Assembly (NCBI RefSeq): GCF_050948175.1
Contig: NC_135199.1
Location: 806,001-870,000, forward strand
DNA length: 64,000 nt
Source: Xylocopa sonorina
Lineage: Eukaryota > Arthropoda > Insecta > Hymenoptera > Apidae
Direction of reading: 5' to 3'
Shown: one piece after another, positions 31,708-45,580 of the stretch
Numbering within the stretch: the stretch's first letter is position 1
Layout of the letters: the number at the start of each line of letters is the position of its first letter
Position numbers and translations under genes: made by a program
Notes under the pieces: generated by a model
Databases searched by the model: none
What the model was told of the DNA's origin: nothing
What the model saw: the letters and a program-made list of their open reading frames with translations, nothing else

Positions 31708-34700
31708 ACGTATCGAAGCAATAGTGTTCTAATGCTTCTTAAATCGCGATATCGCATCTCATTTCTATGTTTCATGATAAGATATCATATTCATTGTGCA
31801 GTGTTATGAATACCTCGTATTCACTTCAAAACAATATAAATGCGACACATCCTTGCTAGGAAATAGCGTTTGCAGATGTCTATGTATCGAAGCAATAGGT
31901 ATCTAATGCTTCTTAAACAGCCATATCGCTTCTCATTTCTATGATTCATGGCAATATATAATATTCATTGTGCAGTGTTATGTATACCTCGTATTCACCT
32001 CAAAAGAATGTAAATGCGACACTTCCATGCTAGGAAGTAGCGTTTGCAGATGTCTACGTATCGAAGCAATAGGTATCTAATACTTCTTAAATCGCCATAT
32101 CGCTTCTCATTTCTATGTTTCATGATATTATATATTATTCCCTGCGAAGTGTCATCTATACCTCGCATACACTTCAAATGAATGTAAGTGCGACACTTCC
32201 TTGCTAGGAAATAGCGTTTCCAGATGTCTACGTATCGAATCAATAGTGTTCTAATGCTTCTTAAATCGCGATATCGCATCTCATTTCTATGTTTCACGAT
32301 AAGATATAATATTCATTCGAAAGTGTTATGTATTCCACGTCTACACTTCAAATGAATGTTAATGCGACAGTTCCTTGCTAGGAAATATCGTTTGTAGATG
32401 TCTACGTATCGTGCATTATTGTTCTAATGCTTCTCAAAACGCGATATCGCATCTCATTTCTATGTTTCATGATAAGATATAATATTCATTGTGCAGTGTT
32501 ATGTATATCTCGTCAATACTTCAAAAGAATGTAAATGCGACACTTCGTTGTTAGGGATAGCGTTTGCAGATGTCTACGTATCGAAGCAATAGATTTCTAA
32601 TGCTTCTCAAAACGCGATATCGCTACGCATTACCATGTTTCATGATGATATATAATATTCATTGTGGAGTGTTATGTATACCTCGTATTCACTTCAAAAG
32701 AATCTAAACGTGACACTTCCTTGCCAAGAAATAGCGTTTGCAGATGTCTACGTAGCGTAGCATCAGAGTTCTAATGCTTCTCAAAACGCGATATCGCTAC
32801 TCATTACCATGTTTCATGATAATATATAATATTCATTGTGGAGTGTCATGTATACCTCGCATACACTTAAAATGAATGTAAATGCGACACTTCCTTCCTA
32901 GGAAATAGCGTTTGCAGATGTCTACGTATCGAAGAAATAGACATCTAATGCTTCATAAATCGCCATATCGCATCTCATTTCTGCCTTTCATGATAAGATA
33001 TAATATTCATTGTGCAGTGTTATGTGTACCTCGTATTCACCTCAAAAGAATGTAATTGCGACACTTCCTTGCAAGGAAATAGCGTTTGCAGATGTCTACG
33101 TATCGAAGCAATAGTGTTCTAATGCTTCTTTAAACCGTCATATCGCATCCCATATCTACGTTTCCTGATAAGATATAATATTCATTGCGAAGTGTCATGT
33201 ATACCTCGTATTCCTTTCAAAAGAATGTAAATGCGACACTTCCTTGCTAGGAAGTAGCGTTTGCAGATGTCTACGTATCGTAGCAAAAGTGTTCCACTGC
33301 TTCTCAAAACGCGATATCGCATGTCATTTCTATGTTTCATGATAAGATATAATATTCACTGCGAAGTCATGTATACCTCGTATTTACTTCTAAAGAATGT
33401 AAATGTGAAACTTACTTGCTAGATAATAGCGTTTCCAGATTTCTACGTATCGTAGCATTAGAGTTCTAATGCTTCTTAGAACGCGATATCACGTTTGATT
33501 TCTATGGTTCGTGATAAAATATAATATTCATTGCGAGGCGTTATGTATTCCTCGTCTACACTTCAAATGACAGTAAATGCTACACTTCCTTGCTAGGAAA
33601 TGGCATCTTCAGATGTCTACGCATCGAAGCAATGGAGTTCTAGTGCTTCTTGAAACGCGAGATCGCAGCTCATTCCTATGTTTCATGATAAGATATAATA
33701 CTCATTGCGAAGTGTCACGCATATCTCGTATACGCTTCAAATGAATGAAAGTGCAAGACTTCCTTGCTTGGAAGTAGGGTTTGCAATTGTCTTCGTATTG
33801 AAGAAATAGAGTTCTAATGCTTCTTGAAGCGCGATATCACATCTCGTTTCCATGTTTCATGATAATATATAATATTCATTTCGAAGTTTCATGTATACCT
33901 CGCATACAATTCAAACGAATGTGAATGCGACAGTTCCTTGCTAGGAAATAGCGTTTGCAGGTGTCTACGTATCGATGCAATAGAGTTCTAATGCTTCTTA
34001 AAACGTGATATCGCATCTCATTTCTATGTCTCATGATAAGTTATGGTATCCATTGCGAAGTGTTATGTATTCCGCGTCTACACTTCAAATGAATGTAAAT
34101 GCGACACTTCCTTGCTACTAAATAGCATTTGCAGATGTCCAAGTATCGTAGCCATAGAGTTCTAATGCTTCTTAAATCGCGATATCGCACCTCATTTCTA
34201 TGTTTCATTATAAGGTATAATATTCATTGCGAAGTGTCATGTATACAACGCATACACTTCAAATGAATGTAATTGCGACACTTCCTTCCTAGGAAGTAGC
34301 GTCTGCAGATGTCTGCGTATCGTAGCAATATGGTTCTAATGCTTCTTAAAAAGCGATATGGCATCTCATTTCTATGTTTCATGATAAGATATAATAAACA
34401 CTGCGAAGTTTCATGTGTATCTCGTATTCACGTCAAAGGAATGCAAATGCGATACATCCTTGCCAGGAAATAGCGTTTGCAGATGTCTACGTATTGAAGC
34501 AATAGCGTTCTAATCCTTCAAAAGACGCGATATCGCATCTCACTTCTATGTTTCATGATAGGATATAATATTCATTGCGAAGTGTAGTGTATACCTCGTC
34601 TACGCTTCAAGTGAATGTAAATGCGACACTTCCTTGCTAGGAAGTAGCATTTGCAGATGTCTACGTATCGAAGCAATAGAGTTCTTATGCTGCTTAAAAC

Positions 34701-37700
34701 GCGATATCGCATCTCAATTCTATGTTTCATGATAAGATATAATACTCATTGCGAAGTGCTGTGAATACCTCATCTACAGTTCAAAAGAATGTTAATACGA
34801 TACTTCCTTGCCAGGAAGAAGCGCTTGCAGATGGCTGCGTACTGAAGCAATGGATCTCTAATGCTTCATAAAACGCGATATCGAATCTCATTTCTATGTT
34901 TCCTGATAGGATATAATATTCATTGTGGAGTGTTATGTATACCTCGTATTCACTTCAGATGAATGTAAGTGCGACACTTCCCTGCTAGGAAATAGCGTTT
35001 GCAGATGTCTACGCTTCGTAACAATAGACTTCTAATGCTTCTTAAGACGCGATATCGCCTCTCACTTGTATGTTTCATTATAAGATATAATATTCATTGC
35101 GAAGTGTCATGTGTAGCTCGCATACACTTCAAAAGAATGTAAATGCGACACTTCCTTGCTAGGAAATATTGTTTTCTGATGTCTTGGTATTGAAGCAATA
35201 GAGTTCTAATGATTCTTAAAACGAAATATCGCATCTCATTTCTATGTTTCATGATAAGGTATAATATTCATTGCGAAGTGTCATGAATACCTGGTATTCA
35301 CTTCAAAAGAATGTAAATGCGACTCTCCCATGCTAGGAAATAGCGTTTGGAGATGTCTAAGTATCGTAGAAATAGAGTTCTTATGCTTCTTAAAACGAGA
35401 TACCGCATCTCATTCCTATGTTTCATGATAAGATATAATATTCAATGTGCAGTGTTGTGTACTCCTCGTATTCACTTCAAAAAAAAGTAAATGCGACAAT
35501 ACCTTGCTAGGAAATAGCGTTTGCAGATGTCTCCGTATCGAAGAAATAGTGTTCTAATGCTTCTTAAATCGCGATATCGCATCTCATTTCTATGTTTCGT
35601 GATAAGATACAATATTCAGTGCGAATTGTCATGCTTACCTCGTATTCATTTCAAAAGAATGTAAATGCGACGCTTCCTTGCTAGGAATTAGCGTTTACAG
35701 ATATCTACGTATCCTAGCAATAGAGTTCTAATGCTTCTCAAAACGCGATGTCGCATCTCATTTCTATGCTTCATGTTAAGATATAGTATTCATTGCGAAG
35801 TGTCATGTATACCTCGTACTCACTTCAAAATAATGCAAATGCGACACTTCCTTGTTAGGAAATGGCGTTTGCAGATGTCTACGTATCGAAGCAATAGGGT
35901 TCTAAAGCTTTCTAATTCGCGATATCGCATCTCATTTCTATGTTTCATGATAAGATATAATATTCATTGTGGAGTGTCATGTATACCTCGTATTGCTTTC
36001 AGAAGAATGTAAATGATACACTTCCTTGCTAGGAAGTAGGGTTTGCAGATGTCTACGTATCGAACCAATAGACTTATAATGCTACTTAAATCGCCATATC
36101 GCATCTCATTTCTGTGTTTCATGATAAGATATAATATTCATTGTGCAGTGTTATGTATATCTCGTCTACACTTCAAATGTATGTAAATGCGACACTTCCT
36201 TGCTAGGAAATAACGTTTGCAGATGTCTACGTATCGAAGTAATAGAGTTCTAATGCTTCTCAAAAAGCGATATCGCATCTCATTCCTATGTTTCATGATA
36301 AGATATAATATTCATTGTGCAGTGTTAAGTATACCTCGTATTCACTTGAAAAGAATGTAAATGCGACTCTTCCTTGCTAGGCAGTAGCGTCTACAGATGT
36401 CTACGTATCGAAGCAATAGTGTTCTAATGCTTCTTAAATCGTCATATCGCATCTCATTTCTATGTTTCATGATAAGATATAATATTCATTGTGCAGTGTT
36501 ATGTATATCTCGTCTATACATCAGATGAATGTAAATGCGACACTTCCTTTGCTTGGAAATAGCGTTTGCAGATGTTTACGTATCGAAGCAATAGATTTCT
36601 ATTGTTTCTTAGATCGCTATATCGCATCTCATTTCTGTGTTTCATGATAATGTATAATATTCACTGCGAAGTGTCATGTATACCTCGCATACACTTCAAA
36701 TGAATGTAAATGCGAAAATTCCCCGCTAGGAAATAGCGTTTGCAGGTATCTACGTATCGAAGCAAAAGAGTTCTAAAGCTTCTTAAATCGCGATATAGCA
36801 TCTCATTTCTATGTTTCATGATAAGATATAATATTCATTGCGAAGTGTCATGAATACCACGTATTCCTTTCAAAGGAATGTAAATCCGACACTTCCTTGC
36901 TAGGAAATAGCGTTTGCAGATGTCTACGTATCGAAGCAATAGAGTTCTAAAGCTTGCTAATTCGCGATATCGCATCTCACTTCCATGTTTAATGATAATA
37001 TATAATATTCATTGCGAAGTGTCATGTATACCTCGCATACACTTCAAATGAATGTAAATGCGAAAATTCCTTGCTAGGAAATAGCGTTTGCAGATGTCTA
37101 CGTATCGAAGCAATAGTGTTCTAATGCTTCTTAAATCGTCATATCGCATCTCATTTCTATGTTTCATGATAAGATATAATATTCATTGCGAAGTGTCATG
37201 TATACCTCGTATTCCTTTCAAAAGAATGTAAATGCGACACTTCCTTGCTAGGAAATAGCGTTGGCAGATGTCTACGTATCGAAGCAATAGAGTTCTAATG
37301 CTTCTCAAAAAGCGATATCGCATCTCATTTCTATGTTTCATGATAAGATCTAATATTCATTGTGCAGTGTTAAGTATACCTCGTATTCACTTCAAAAGAA
37401 TGTAAATGCGACACTTCGTTGCTTGGAAATAGCGTTTGCAGATGTGTACGTATCGTAGCAATAGAGCCCTAACGCTTCTTGAAACGCGATATCGCATGTC
37501 ACTTCCATGTTTCATGATAAGTTACAACATTCATTGCGAAGTGTCATGTATACCTTGTATTCACTTCAAAAGAATGTAAGTGCTACACTTCCTTGCAAGG
37601 TACTAGCGTTTGTAGATGTCTACGAATCGAAGCAATAGAGATCAAATGCTTCTTAAATAGCGATATCGCATCTCATTTCTATGTTTCATTATAAGTTATA

Positions 37701-40700
37701 ATTTTCATTGTGCAGTGTTACGTATACCTCATACTCACATCAAAAGAATGTAACTGCGACAATACCTTGCTAGGAAATAGCGTTTGCAGATGTCTACATG
37801 TCGTAGCAAAAGAGTTCTAATGCTTCTCAAGACGCGATATCGCATGACATTTCTATGTTTCAAGATAAGATATAATATTCATTGCGAAGTGTCATGTATA
37901 CATCGTATTCACTTCAGAAGAGTGTAAATGCGACTCTTCCTTGCTAAGACGTAGCGTTTGCAGATATCTATGTATCGAAGCAATAGTGTTCTAATGCTTC
38001 TTAAAATGAGATATCGCATCTCATTCCTATGTTTCATGATAAGATATAATATTCATTGCGATATGTCATGCGTACCTCGCATTCACTTCAAAAGAATGTT
38101 AATACGACACTTCCTTGCTAGGAAATAGCGTTTGCAGAAGTCTACGTATCGAAGCAATAGAGTTCTAAAGCTTGCTAATTCGCGATATCGCATCTCACTT
38201 CCATGTTTAATGATAATATATAATATTCATTGCGAAGTGTCATGTATACCTCGCATACACTTCAAATGAATGTAAATGCGAAAATTCCCCGCTAGGAAAT
38301 AGCGTTTGCAGATATCTACGTATCGAAGCAAAAGATTTCTAAAGCTTCTTAAATCACGATATAGCATCTCATTTCTATGTTTCATGATAAGATATAGTAT
38401 TCATTGTGCAGTGTTATGTATACCTCGTATTCACTTCAAAAGAATGTAAATGCGACACTTCCTTGCTAGGAAATAGCGTTTGCAGATGTCTACGTATCCA
38501 AGCAATAGAGTCCTAATGCTTCTTAAATCGCGATATCGCATCTCATTTCTATGTTTCATGATGAGATATAATATTCATTGTGCAGTGTTATGTATATCTC
38601 GTCTATAAATAAGATGAATGTAAATGCGACACTTCCTCTGCTTGGAAATAGCGTTTGCAGATGTTTACGTATCGAAGCAATAGATTTCTATTGCTTCTTA
38701 GATCGCTATATCGCATCTCATTTCTATGATTCATGATAATGTATAATATTCACTGCGAAATGTCATGTATACCTCGCATACACTTCAAACGAATGTAAAT
38801 GCGTCAGTTCCTTGCTAGGAAGTAGCGTTTGCAGATGTCTACGTATCGAAGCAATAGAATTCTAATGCTTCTTAAATCATCATATCGCATCTCATTTCTA
38901 TGTTTCATGTTAAGATATAATATTTATTGCGAAGTGTCATGAATACCACGTATTCCTTTCAAAAGAATGTAAATACGACACTTCCTTGCTAGGAAATAGC
39001 GTTTGCAGATCTCTACGTATCGATGCAATAGATTTCTAAAGCTTGCTAATTCGCGATATCGCATCTCACTTCCATGTTTGATGATAATATATAATATTCG
39101 TTGCGAAGTGTCATGTATACCTCGCATACACTTCAAATGAATGTAAATGCGAAAATTCCTTGCTAGGAAATAGCGTTTGCAGGTATCTACGTATCGAAGC
39201 AAAAGAGTTCTAAAGCTTCTTAAATCGCGATATAGCAGCTAATTTCTATGTTTCATGATAAGTTATAATATTCATTGTGCAGTGTTATGTATACCTCGTA
39301 TTCACTTCAAAAGAATGTAAATGCGTCACTTCCTTGCTAGGAAATAGCGTTTGCAGATGTCTACGTATCCAAGCAATGGAGTCCTAATGCTTCTTAAATC
39401 GCGATATCGCATCTCATTTCTATGTTTCATGATAAGATATAATATTCATTGTGGTGTGTTATTTATACCTCGTATTCACTTCAAAAGAATGTAAATGCGA
39501 CACATCCTTGCTAGGGAATAGCGTTTGAGGGTGTCTACGTATCGAAGCAATATGGCTCTAATGCTTCTTAAATCGCCATACGCTTCTCATTTCTATGTTT
39601 CATGTTAAGATATAATATTCATTGCGAAGTGTCATGTATACCACGTATTCCTTTCAAATGAATGTAAATGCGACACTTCCTTGCTAGGAAATAGCGTTTG
39701 CAGATGTCTATGTATCGAAGCAACAGTGTTCTAATGCTTCTTAAATAGCGATATGGCATCTCATTTCTATGTTTCATGATAAGATATCATATTCACTGTG
39801 CAGTGTTATGAATACCACGTATTCGCTTCAGAAGAAAATAAATGCCACACTTCCTTGCTAGGAAATAGCGTTTGCAGATGACTACGTATCGATGCAATAG
39901 TTTTCTAATGCTTCTTATATCGTCATATCGCATCACATTTCTATGTTTCATGATAATATATAATACTCATTGTGGAGTGCTATGTATACCTCGTATTTAC
40001 TTCAAAAGAATGTAAATGCGACACTTCCTTGCTAGGCAATAGCGTTTGCAGATGTCTACGTATCGAAGCAATAGTTTTCTAATGCTTCTTAAATCGTCAT
40101 ATCGCATCTCATATCTACGTCTCATGATAAGATATAATATTCATTGCGAAGTGTCATGTATACCTCGTATTCCTTTCAAAAGAATGTAAATGCGACACTT
40201 CCTTGCTAGGAAGTAGCGTTTGCAGATGTCTACTTATCGAACCAATAGATTTCTAATGCTTCTTATATCGTCGTACCGCATCTCATTTCTACGTTTCATG
40301 ATAATATATAATATTCATTGTGGAGTGATATGTATACCTCGTATTCACTTCAAAAGGATGTAAATGCGAGTCTTCCTTGCTAGGAAATAGCGTTTGCAGA
40401 TGTCTACGTATCGAAGCAATAGTATTCTAAACAAAGCTAATTCGCGATATCGCATCTCATATCTATGTTTCATGATAATATATAATATTCATTGCGAAGT
40501 GCCATGTATACCTCGCATACACTTCAATTGAATGTACATGCGACACTTCCTTGCTAGGAAATAGCGTTTGCAGATGTCTACGTATCGAAGCAATAGAATT
40601 CTAATGCTTCTTATATCGTCATACCGCATCTCATTTCTACGTTTCATGATGAGATATAATATTCGTTGTGCAGAGTTATGAATACCTCGTTTTCACTTCA

Positions 40701-42633
40701 ATAGAATGTAAACGCGACACTTCCTTGCCAGGAAATTGCGTTTGCAGATGTCTACGTATCGTAGTATTAGAGTTCTAATGCTTCCCAAAACGCGGTACCG
40801 CTACTCATTACCATGTTACATGATAATATATAGTATTCATTGTGCAGTGTTATGTATGCCTCGTATTCACATCAAAGGAATGTAAATGCGACACTTCTTT
40901 GATAGGAAATAGCGTTTGCAGATGTCTACGTATCGAAGCAATAGAATTCTAATGCTTCTTAAATCGTCATATCGAATCTCATTTCAATGTTTCATCATAA
41001 GATATACTATTCATTGTGCAGTGTTATGAATACCTCGTATCCACTTCAAAAGAATGTATATGTGACGCTTCCTTGCCTGGAAATAGCGTTTGCAGATGCC
41101 CACGTATCGAAGCAATAGTTTTCTAATGCTCCTCAAATCGTCATATCGCATCTCATTTCTATGTTTCATGATAAGATATAATATTCATTGTGCAGTGTTA
41201 TGTACACCTCGTATTCACTTCAAAAGAATGTAAATGCGACACTTCCTTGCTAGGAAGTAGCGTTTGCAGATGTCTACGTATCGAAGCAATTGTGATCTAA
41301 TGCTTCTTAAATCGCCATATCGCTTCCCATTTCTATGTTTTATGATAATATATAATATTCACTGCGAAGTGTCATGTATACCTCGCATACACTACAAATG
41401 AATGTAAATGCGACACTTCCTTGCTAGGAAATAGCGTTTGCAGATGTCTGCGTATCGAACCAATAGACTTCTAATGCTTCTTAAATCGCCATATCGCATC
41501 TCATTTCTGTGTTTAATGATAAGATATAATACTCATTGTGCAGTGTTATGTATATCTCGTCTATACTTCAAATAATTGTAAATGCGACACTTCCTTGCTA
41601 GGAAATAGCGTTTGCAGATGTCCACGTATCGAAGCTCTAGACATCTAATGCTTCATAAATCGCCATATCGCATCTCATTTCTATGTTTCATGATAAGATA
41701 TAATATTCATTGCGAAGTATCATGTATGCCTCGTATTCCTTTCAAAAGAATAAATGCGACACTTCCTTGCTAGGAAATAGCGCTTGCCGATGTCTACGTA
41801 TCGAAGCAGTAGAGTTCTAAAGCTTGCTAATTCGCGATATTGCATCTCATTTCTATGTTTCATGATAAGATATAATATTCATTGCGGAGTGTTATGTATA
41901 GCTCGTATTCACTCAAAAGAATGTAAACGCTACACTTCCTTGCCAGGAAATAGCATTTGCAAATGTCTACGTATAATAGCATTAGAGTTCTAATGCTTCT
42001 CAAATCGCGATATCGCTACTCAATGCTATGTTTCATGATAATATATAATATTCATTGTGGAGTGTTATGTATACCTCGTATTCACTTCAAAAGAATGTAA
42101 ATGCCACACTTCCTTGCTAGGAAATTGCGTTTCTAGATTTGTACGCATCGAAGCAATAGATTTCTAACTCTTTATTAAACGCGATATCGGATGTCAGTTC
42201 TAAGTCACATGATAAGATGTAATTTCAATGCAACGCGTTATTGATATCTCCTCTACACTTCAAATGAATGTAAATGCATCACTTCCTTGCTACGGAATAT
42301 CGTTTCTATATCTGAAGGTTTAGAAGCAATAGAGTTATAATGCTTCGTAAAACGCGGCTGCGCATCTTACTTCTATATTTCATGATAAGATGTAATATTC
42401 ATAGCATCGCGTTATGTTTATCTGCTTCTGCACATGAATTGAGTGTGAACCCTACACTTTCTTTCCCGGGGATAGCGTTTCTAGATGTCCTGGTGCCGAA
42501 GCAATTAATTTGTCATGCTTCATTAACCGCAATATCGCATTTCATGTAAACAGTTCAATGTAAGTTAGAAGGTTGTAAAGCTCTATGCATCGCATCATGC
42601 TTATCTGCTTTTGTGCTTTATAATGCTCTGGGA
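31708..42633 (-). repeat. 174-bp satellite array, reverse orientation, decaying at its right edge
   Basis: About 63 monomers. From about 42.2 kb to 42633 the monomers become clearly more diverged (core spelled attgcgtttctagatttgt, then atagcgtttctagatgtcc). The array ends at the first family-E LTR. A block at about 41620-42030 with the unusual gcttgccgatgtctacg and tatagctcgtattcactc variants recurs at 61750-62160. No gene is seen. Confidence 0.95.
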
Positions 42634-43370
42634 TGTGAGAAGGTCCTCAACCATCCTTAACCCCCTAAAGAGAAGTCAAAAGTCCAGCGTCCCTGCAGGC
42701 GGGCCATGGGAGCACGGCGCGCGAGGCGCTATGCAATTTAAATGATCAGGAGGATCCACGCAGGGACGCCCAAGCGGGCGAGAAGAGGAAATCGCCGAAA
42801 TCCACTGATCGATGGACCCGAACAATACCGAAGCCTACAGCCCACTCCACCAAGGAGCCCCGAGGAGGATGCAGGAGACCCGAGGACCACCAGCGAATTC
42901 AAGGAACCTGAAGAAGAGAACGTGAGAGCTTATTCGCTAAAGCATCCCATTTCTTGTGTCGCATATTGTATATTGTATCTTATATCGTGAAGCGAGTTAT
43001 GATACCCGGTAATTCGCGGCGTGTTGCGTAGTTTCCCGTAGCCGTTGTTAGTTAAACCCACGTCGAGACCATAAATAAACATGCCGTCACTTCAGTATCT
43101 CGCAACCTGAGTGTGTGTACTTGGCTAGGCGTAGTCGAGAGGAGGAGCATTTCGAAATATCAAGGGTTGTTCCGCCCCAGGGTTCCCGGGGTCGTGTAGT
43201 CTACCCCTTTGCTACTTTCTGAGCAGCTGGCGCCCAAGAAAAGTTGTACGTGAGCGGATACCTTGGAACGATAGATCGCTTTAGATTAAAGTACGTTTTA
43301 CACTTTAAAGCATTTAGATAATTAACCCCTTCGAGCTTCCCTGACTTACTATATATAGGTTTCCGTCACA
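42634..43370 (+). mobile_element. Decayed solo LTR, family E copy 1
   Basis: About 737 bp, tgtgagaagg to ccgtcaca, giving 5-bp inverted termini. It is similar along its length to 47443-48397, sharing for example aacaataccgaagc, ccaccaaggagccc and agctggcgcccaa. The tggcgccca near 43228 looks like a Lys-type PBS, so the LTR might instead end near 43225 with internal sequence after it. No TSD is seen, consistent with age. It forms the boundary of the satellite array. Confidence 0.55.
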
Positions 43371-44630
43371 ACTAATAGGAACTATCACTTTACATAGATA
43401 TATAGAACACACATAGTTTTAAACATAGAACTGAGAATTTTAGAACTTACTTTGAAACGTTAGTAGTGAGGAATTCCATCGGATTTCATAGAAATTCAGA
43501 ACTTACTTGCTATGGAACATAGGCAGATAAGGGCCATCGCGTTGCTTAGAACTTTAGAACTTGCTTACTTCAACAAAGATTTCTATTGGCTTCGTCCGTT
43601 CTTTTAGAAGAGTTTTTGATAAACCACATACTTTTCACGCTTCTGATATCTTCGAAAGTTCGCGAGATGTAATCGTTTAAGTTTTAAAATGATTACTTAG
43701 TGTGGATTATTATTTAGTAACTCGCTCATAAACGAGTCTGCATAGGATTTAATCCATAAGTTTGTAAGCCTGGAATTTATGCAGTTATTTGTTATTCACT
43801 TATTGCTCAAACGACAAAGATTCTGACCACTTCAAAATGGTTGACTTTCATCAATTTTCTTAAAAATTGAAATACTGCCCAACTGCTTGCATTAGAGACT
43901 GTAATTAAAGCTTTCAAAACATTTTACCTCTTATAGATGAATTCTGGAATTGAAATTGAATGTTTGACTTTTCTAACTCCTGTTTAGACATCTTTCTATT
44001 GGAATGTTCAAGTATTTTTCATATTCGTAATTATTAAAAATGTTTTACTTCATTCTTTAATTTAATATTTAGAATTTTCTGAGAAATATTTTTTATCGTA
44101 ATGAACTATATAATTGCAATTATAATTCTTTATGAAATAATAATAACAGAAAGGTATGTATCCATTCTTGTAGTTTTGTAAAGAGTATTTAATCTTAATA
44201 TCTAAAATGAAACATTGAGATCTGTTTACAATCTAATGGAATTTAATTACCTTTTGATTCAAATTCACAATGATAATCTTCCATAGTTCAACAATTTTGT
44301 GAGCTGTCCTCAGTAATCCGCAGCTCAGTACTTATAAAATGAACGACACAAAGAACAGCCTAACCAAACGTATTCGAACCGATTGTTCAATACTAATCTT
44401 ATCATGTTTAACTTATGCTGCAAGCTATTGAAATGCCCTTCGAAAAGTTTTTATTCACAGTGAAGTAAACGGTAAGTATTACGCCTTCCACCACTGTTTA
44501 CAATACGTATCTTTCAATTACTATCAAAACCGTGAGTATTATCGCCTTTCTTTACTTTTTGTAACCTTCAATGCCTTCATGTTACAGATCGTTAAACTTG
44601 CTTTAAAATGCTCTATCGTATTACGGAAGA
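43371..44630. other. AT-rich non-satellite sequence, no gene seen
   Basis: At 43442-43560 a degenerate short tandem repeat of about 57 bp begins agaacttac/agaacttgc three times (43442, 43498, 43556). It may be a remnant of the satellite (acttacttgctatggaaca resembles the acttccttgctaggaaat core). The rest is AT-rich, with no convincing ORF, RNA gene or repeat. Confidence 0.5.
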
Positions 44631-45580
44631 ATGGACATACCAATTCATTTCAAAAAATGAAGGTAACCTTCATATGTCCAACATAACTCCACTTACAAAA
44701 AAACTATTTTCATCAACGGATGGGCCCTTTGTACTATGCAATTTTATATTAGCAAAAACTTCTATGAAACTTATAGTTTCGTGGATATCTGAGGTGCTAA
44801 TTATTACTGCCCCACCCTGTATATTGTTATGGATGTGTCCAACAAGGCAACGATGAACAGAGTTAAATTTAATATTATGATGTTCATTATTTTACTTATA
44901 ATATATTTGTTTTTCTGAAATTTTGCCAAAAAACAATGTTCACGATGTCGACAGATGAATATATTTGCCTTAGAATTACAAGAGCCAACAATTTCGAAAG
45001 TAGAATACTTCTTTACTTCGCTAACCGAATCATTGCAAACGTTAAGTAAAGTGCGTGCCATTCAAAACAGTCAGATGCAAATTACGATACAACGTTTCCA
45101 AGAAATGGTACGTGCCACTGTTTTTTAATTTCCGTTTATTTAATCAAAGGAAATTTAATTGAAATATCTGCAAAATTTGAGGACAAAAAGTTATTGTAAT
45201 TTTACGCAACATATATGATGATGATAAAGAATAAGTATACGGAACTGAAAATGGAAAGTAGCGAGCAGAAAAAGAAACTGATGGAGCTACAAAGTAGATT
45301 GATACATCCGTCAAATGATGATTCTAGGTTAATAAAATCTGTTAATCAAAGAACTATTGCAAAAATCAAGTATAATCAATATTACTTCTGCTCAAAGGCT
45401 ATAATAGAATTGGACCGAAATGGGTACAAAACAGGCAATTATATCTATACGTTCTATTCTATGCAAAGGCAAATATTTCGAAGAGAAAAGATGTGTTACT
45501 TACAAATTACTTATGTTCCTAGATATCTCACTAATTCAGGCTTCTTGTCTTGCAGAACTAATCATTCATTTAACATGTAA
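44631..45580 (+). pseudogene. Decayed RNF212/ZIP3-like RING gene (probable)
   Basis: Pieces appear in RNF212/ZIP3 order. 44631-44662: ATG, a short start reading MDIPIHFKK, a stop where a second Cys would be expected, then AG|GTAACC. 44819-44845: VYCYGCVQQ, like a RING Cys block. 44937-45107: CSRC (C-x2-C), then a hydrophobic stretch, YFF and a coiled-coil segment with FQEM at a GTACGT donor. 45215 onward: a Lys/Glu/Met-rich coiled coil. Defects: no AG acceptor before CSRC (the bases are aa), an in-frame stop and a probable frameshift before VYCYGC, and no clear acceptor before 45215. The family are SUMO/ubiquitin ligases acting in meiotic crossover formation. Introns are retained, so it is not a processed copy. 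The assignment rests on motif order and spacing only. Confidence 0.4.

Noticed and set aside
42742..42990. 82-codon ORF inside the first family-E LTR
   Set aside because: The matching region of the second family-E copy does not obviously keep the frame, and the sequence is otherwise LTR-like.
44804..45061. Minus-strand ORF overlapping the RING-like region
   Set aside because: The plus strand carries the motif series and splice-like signals; this is its antisense shadow.
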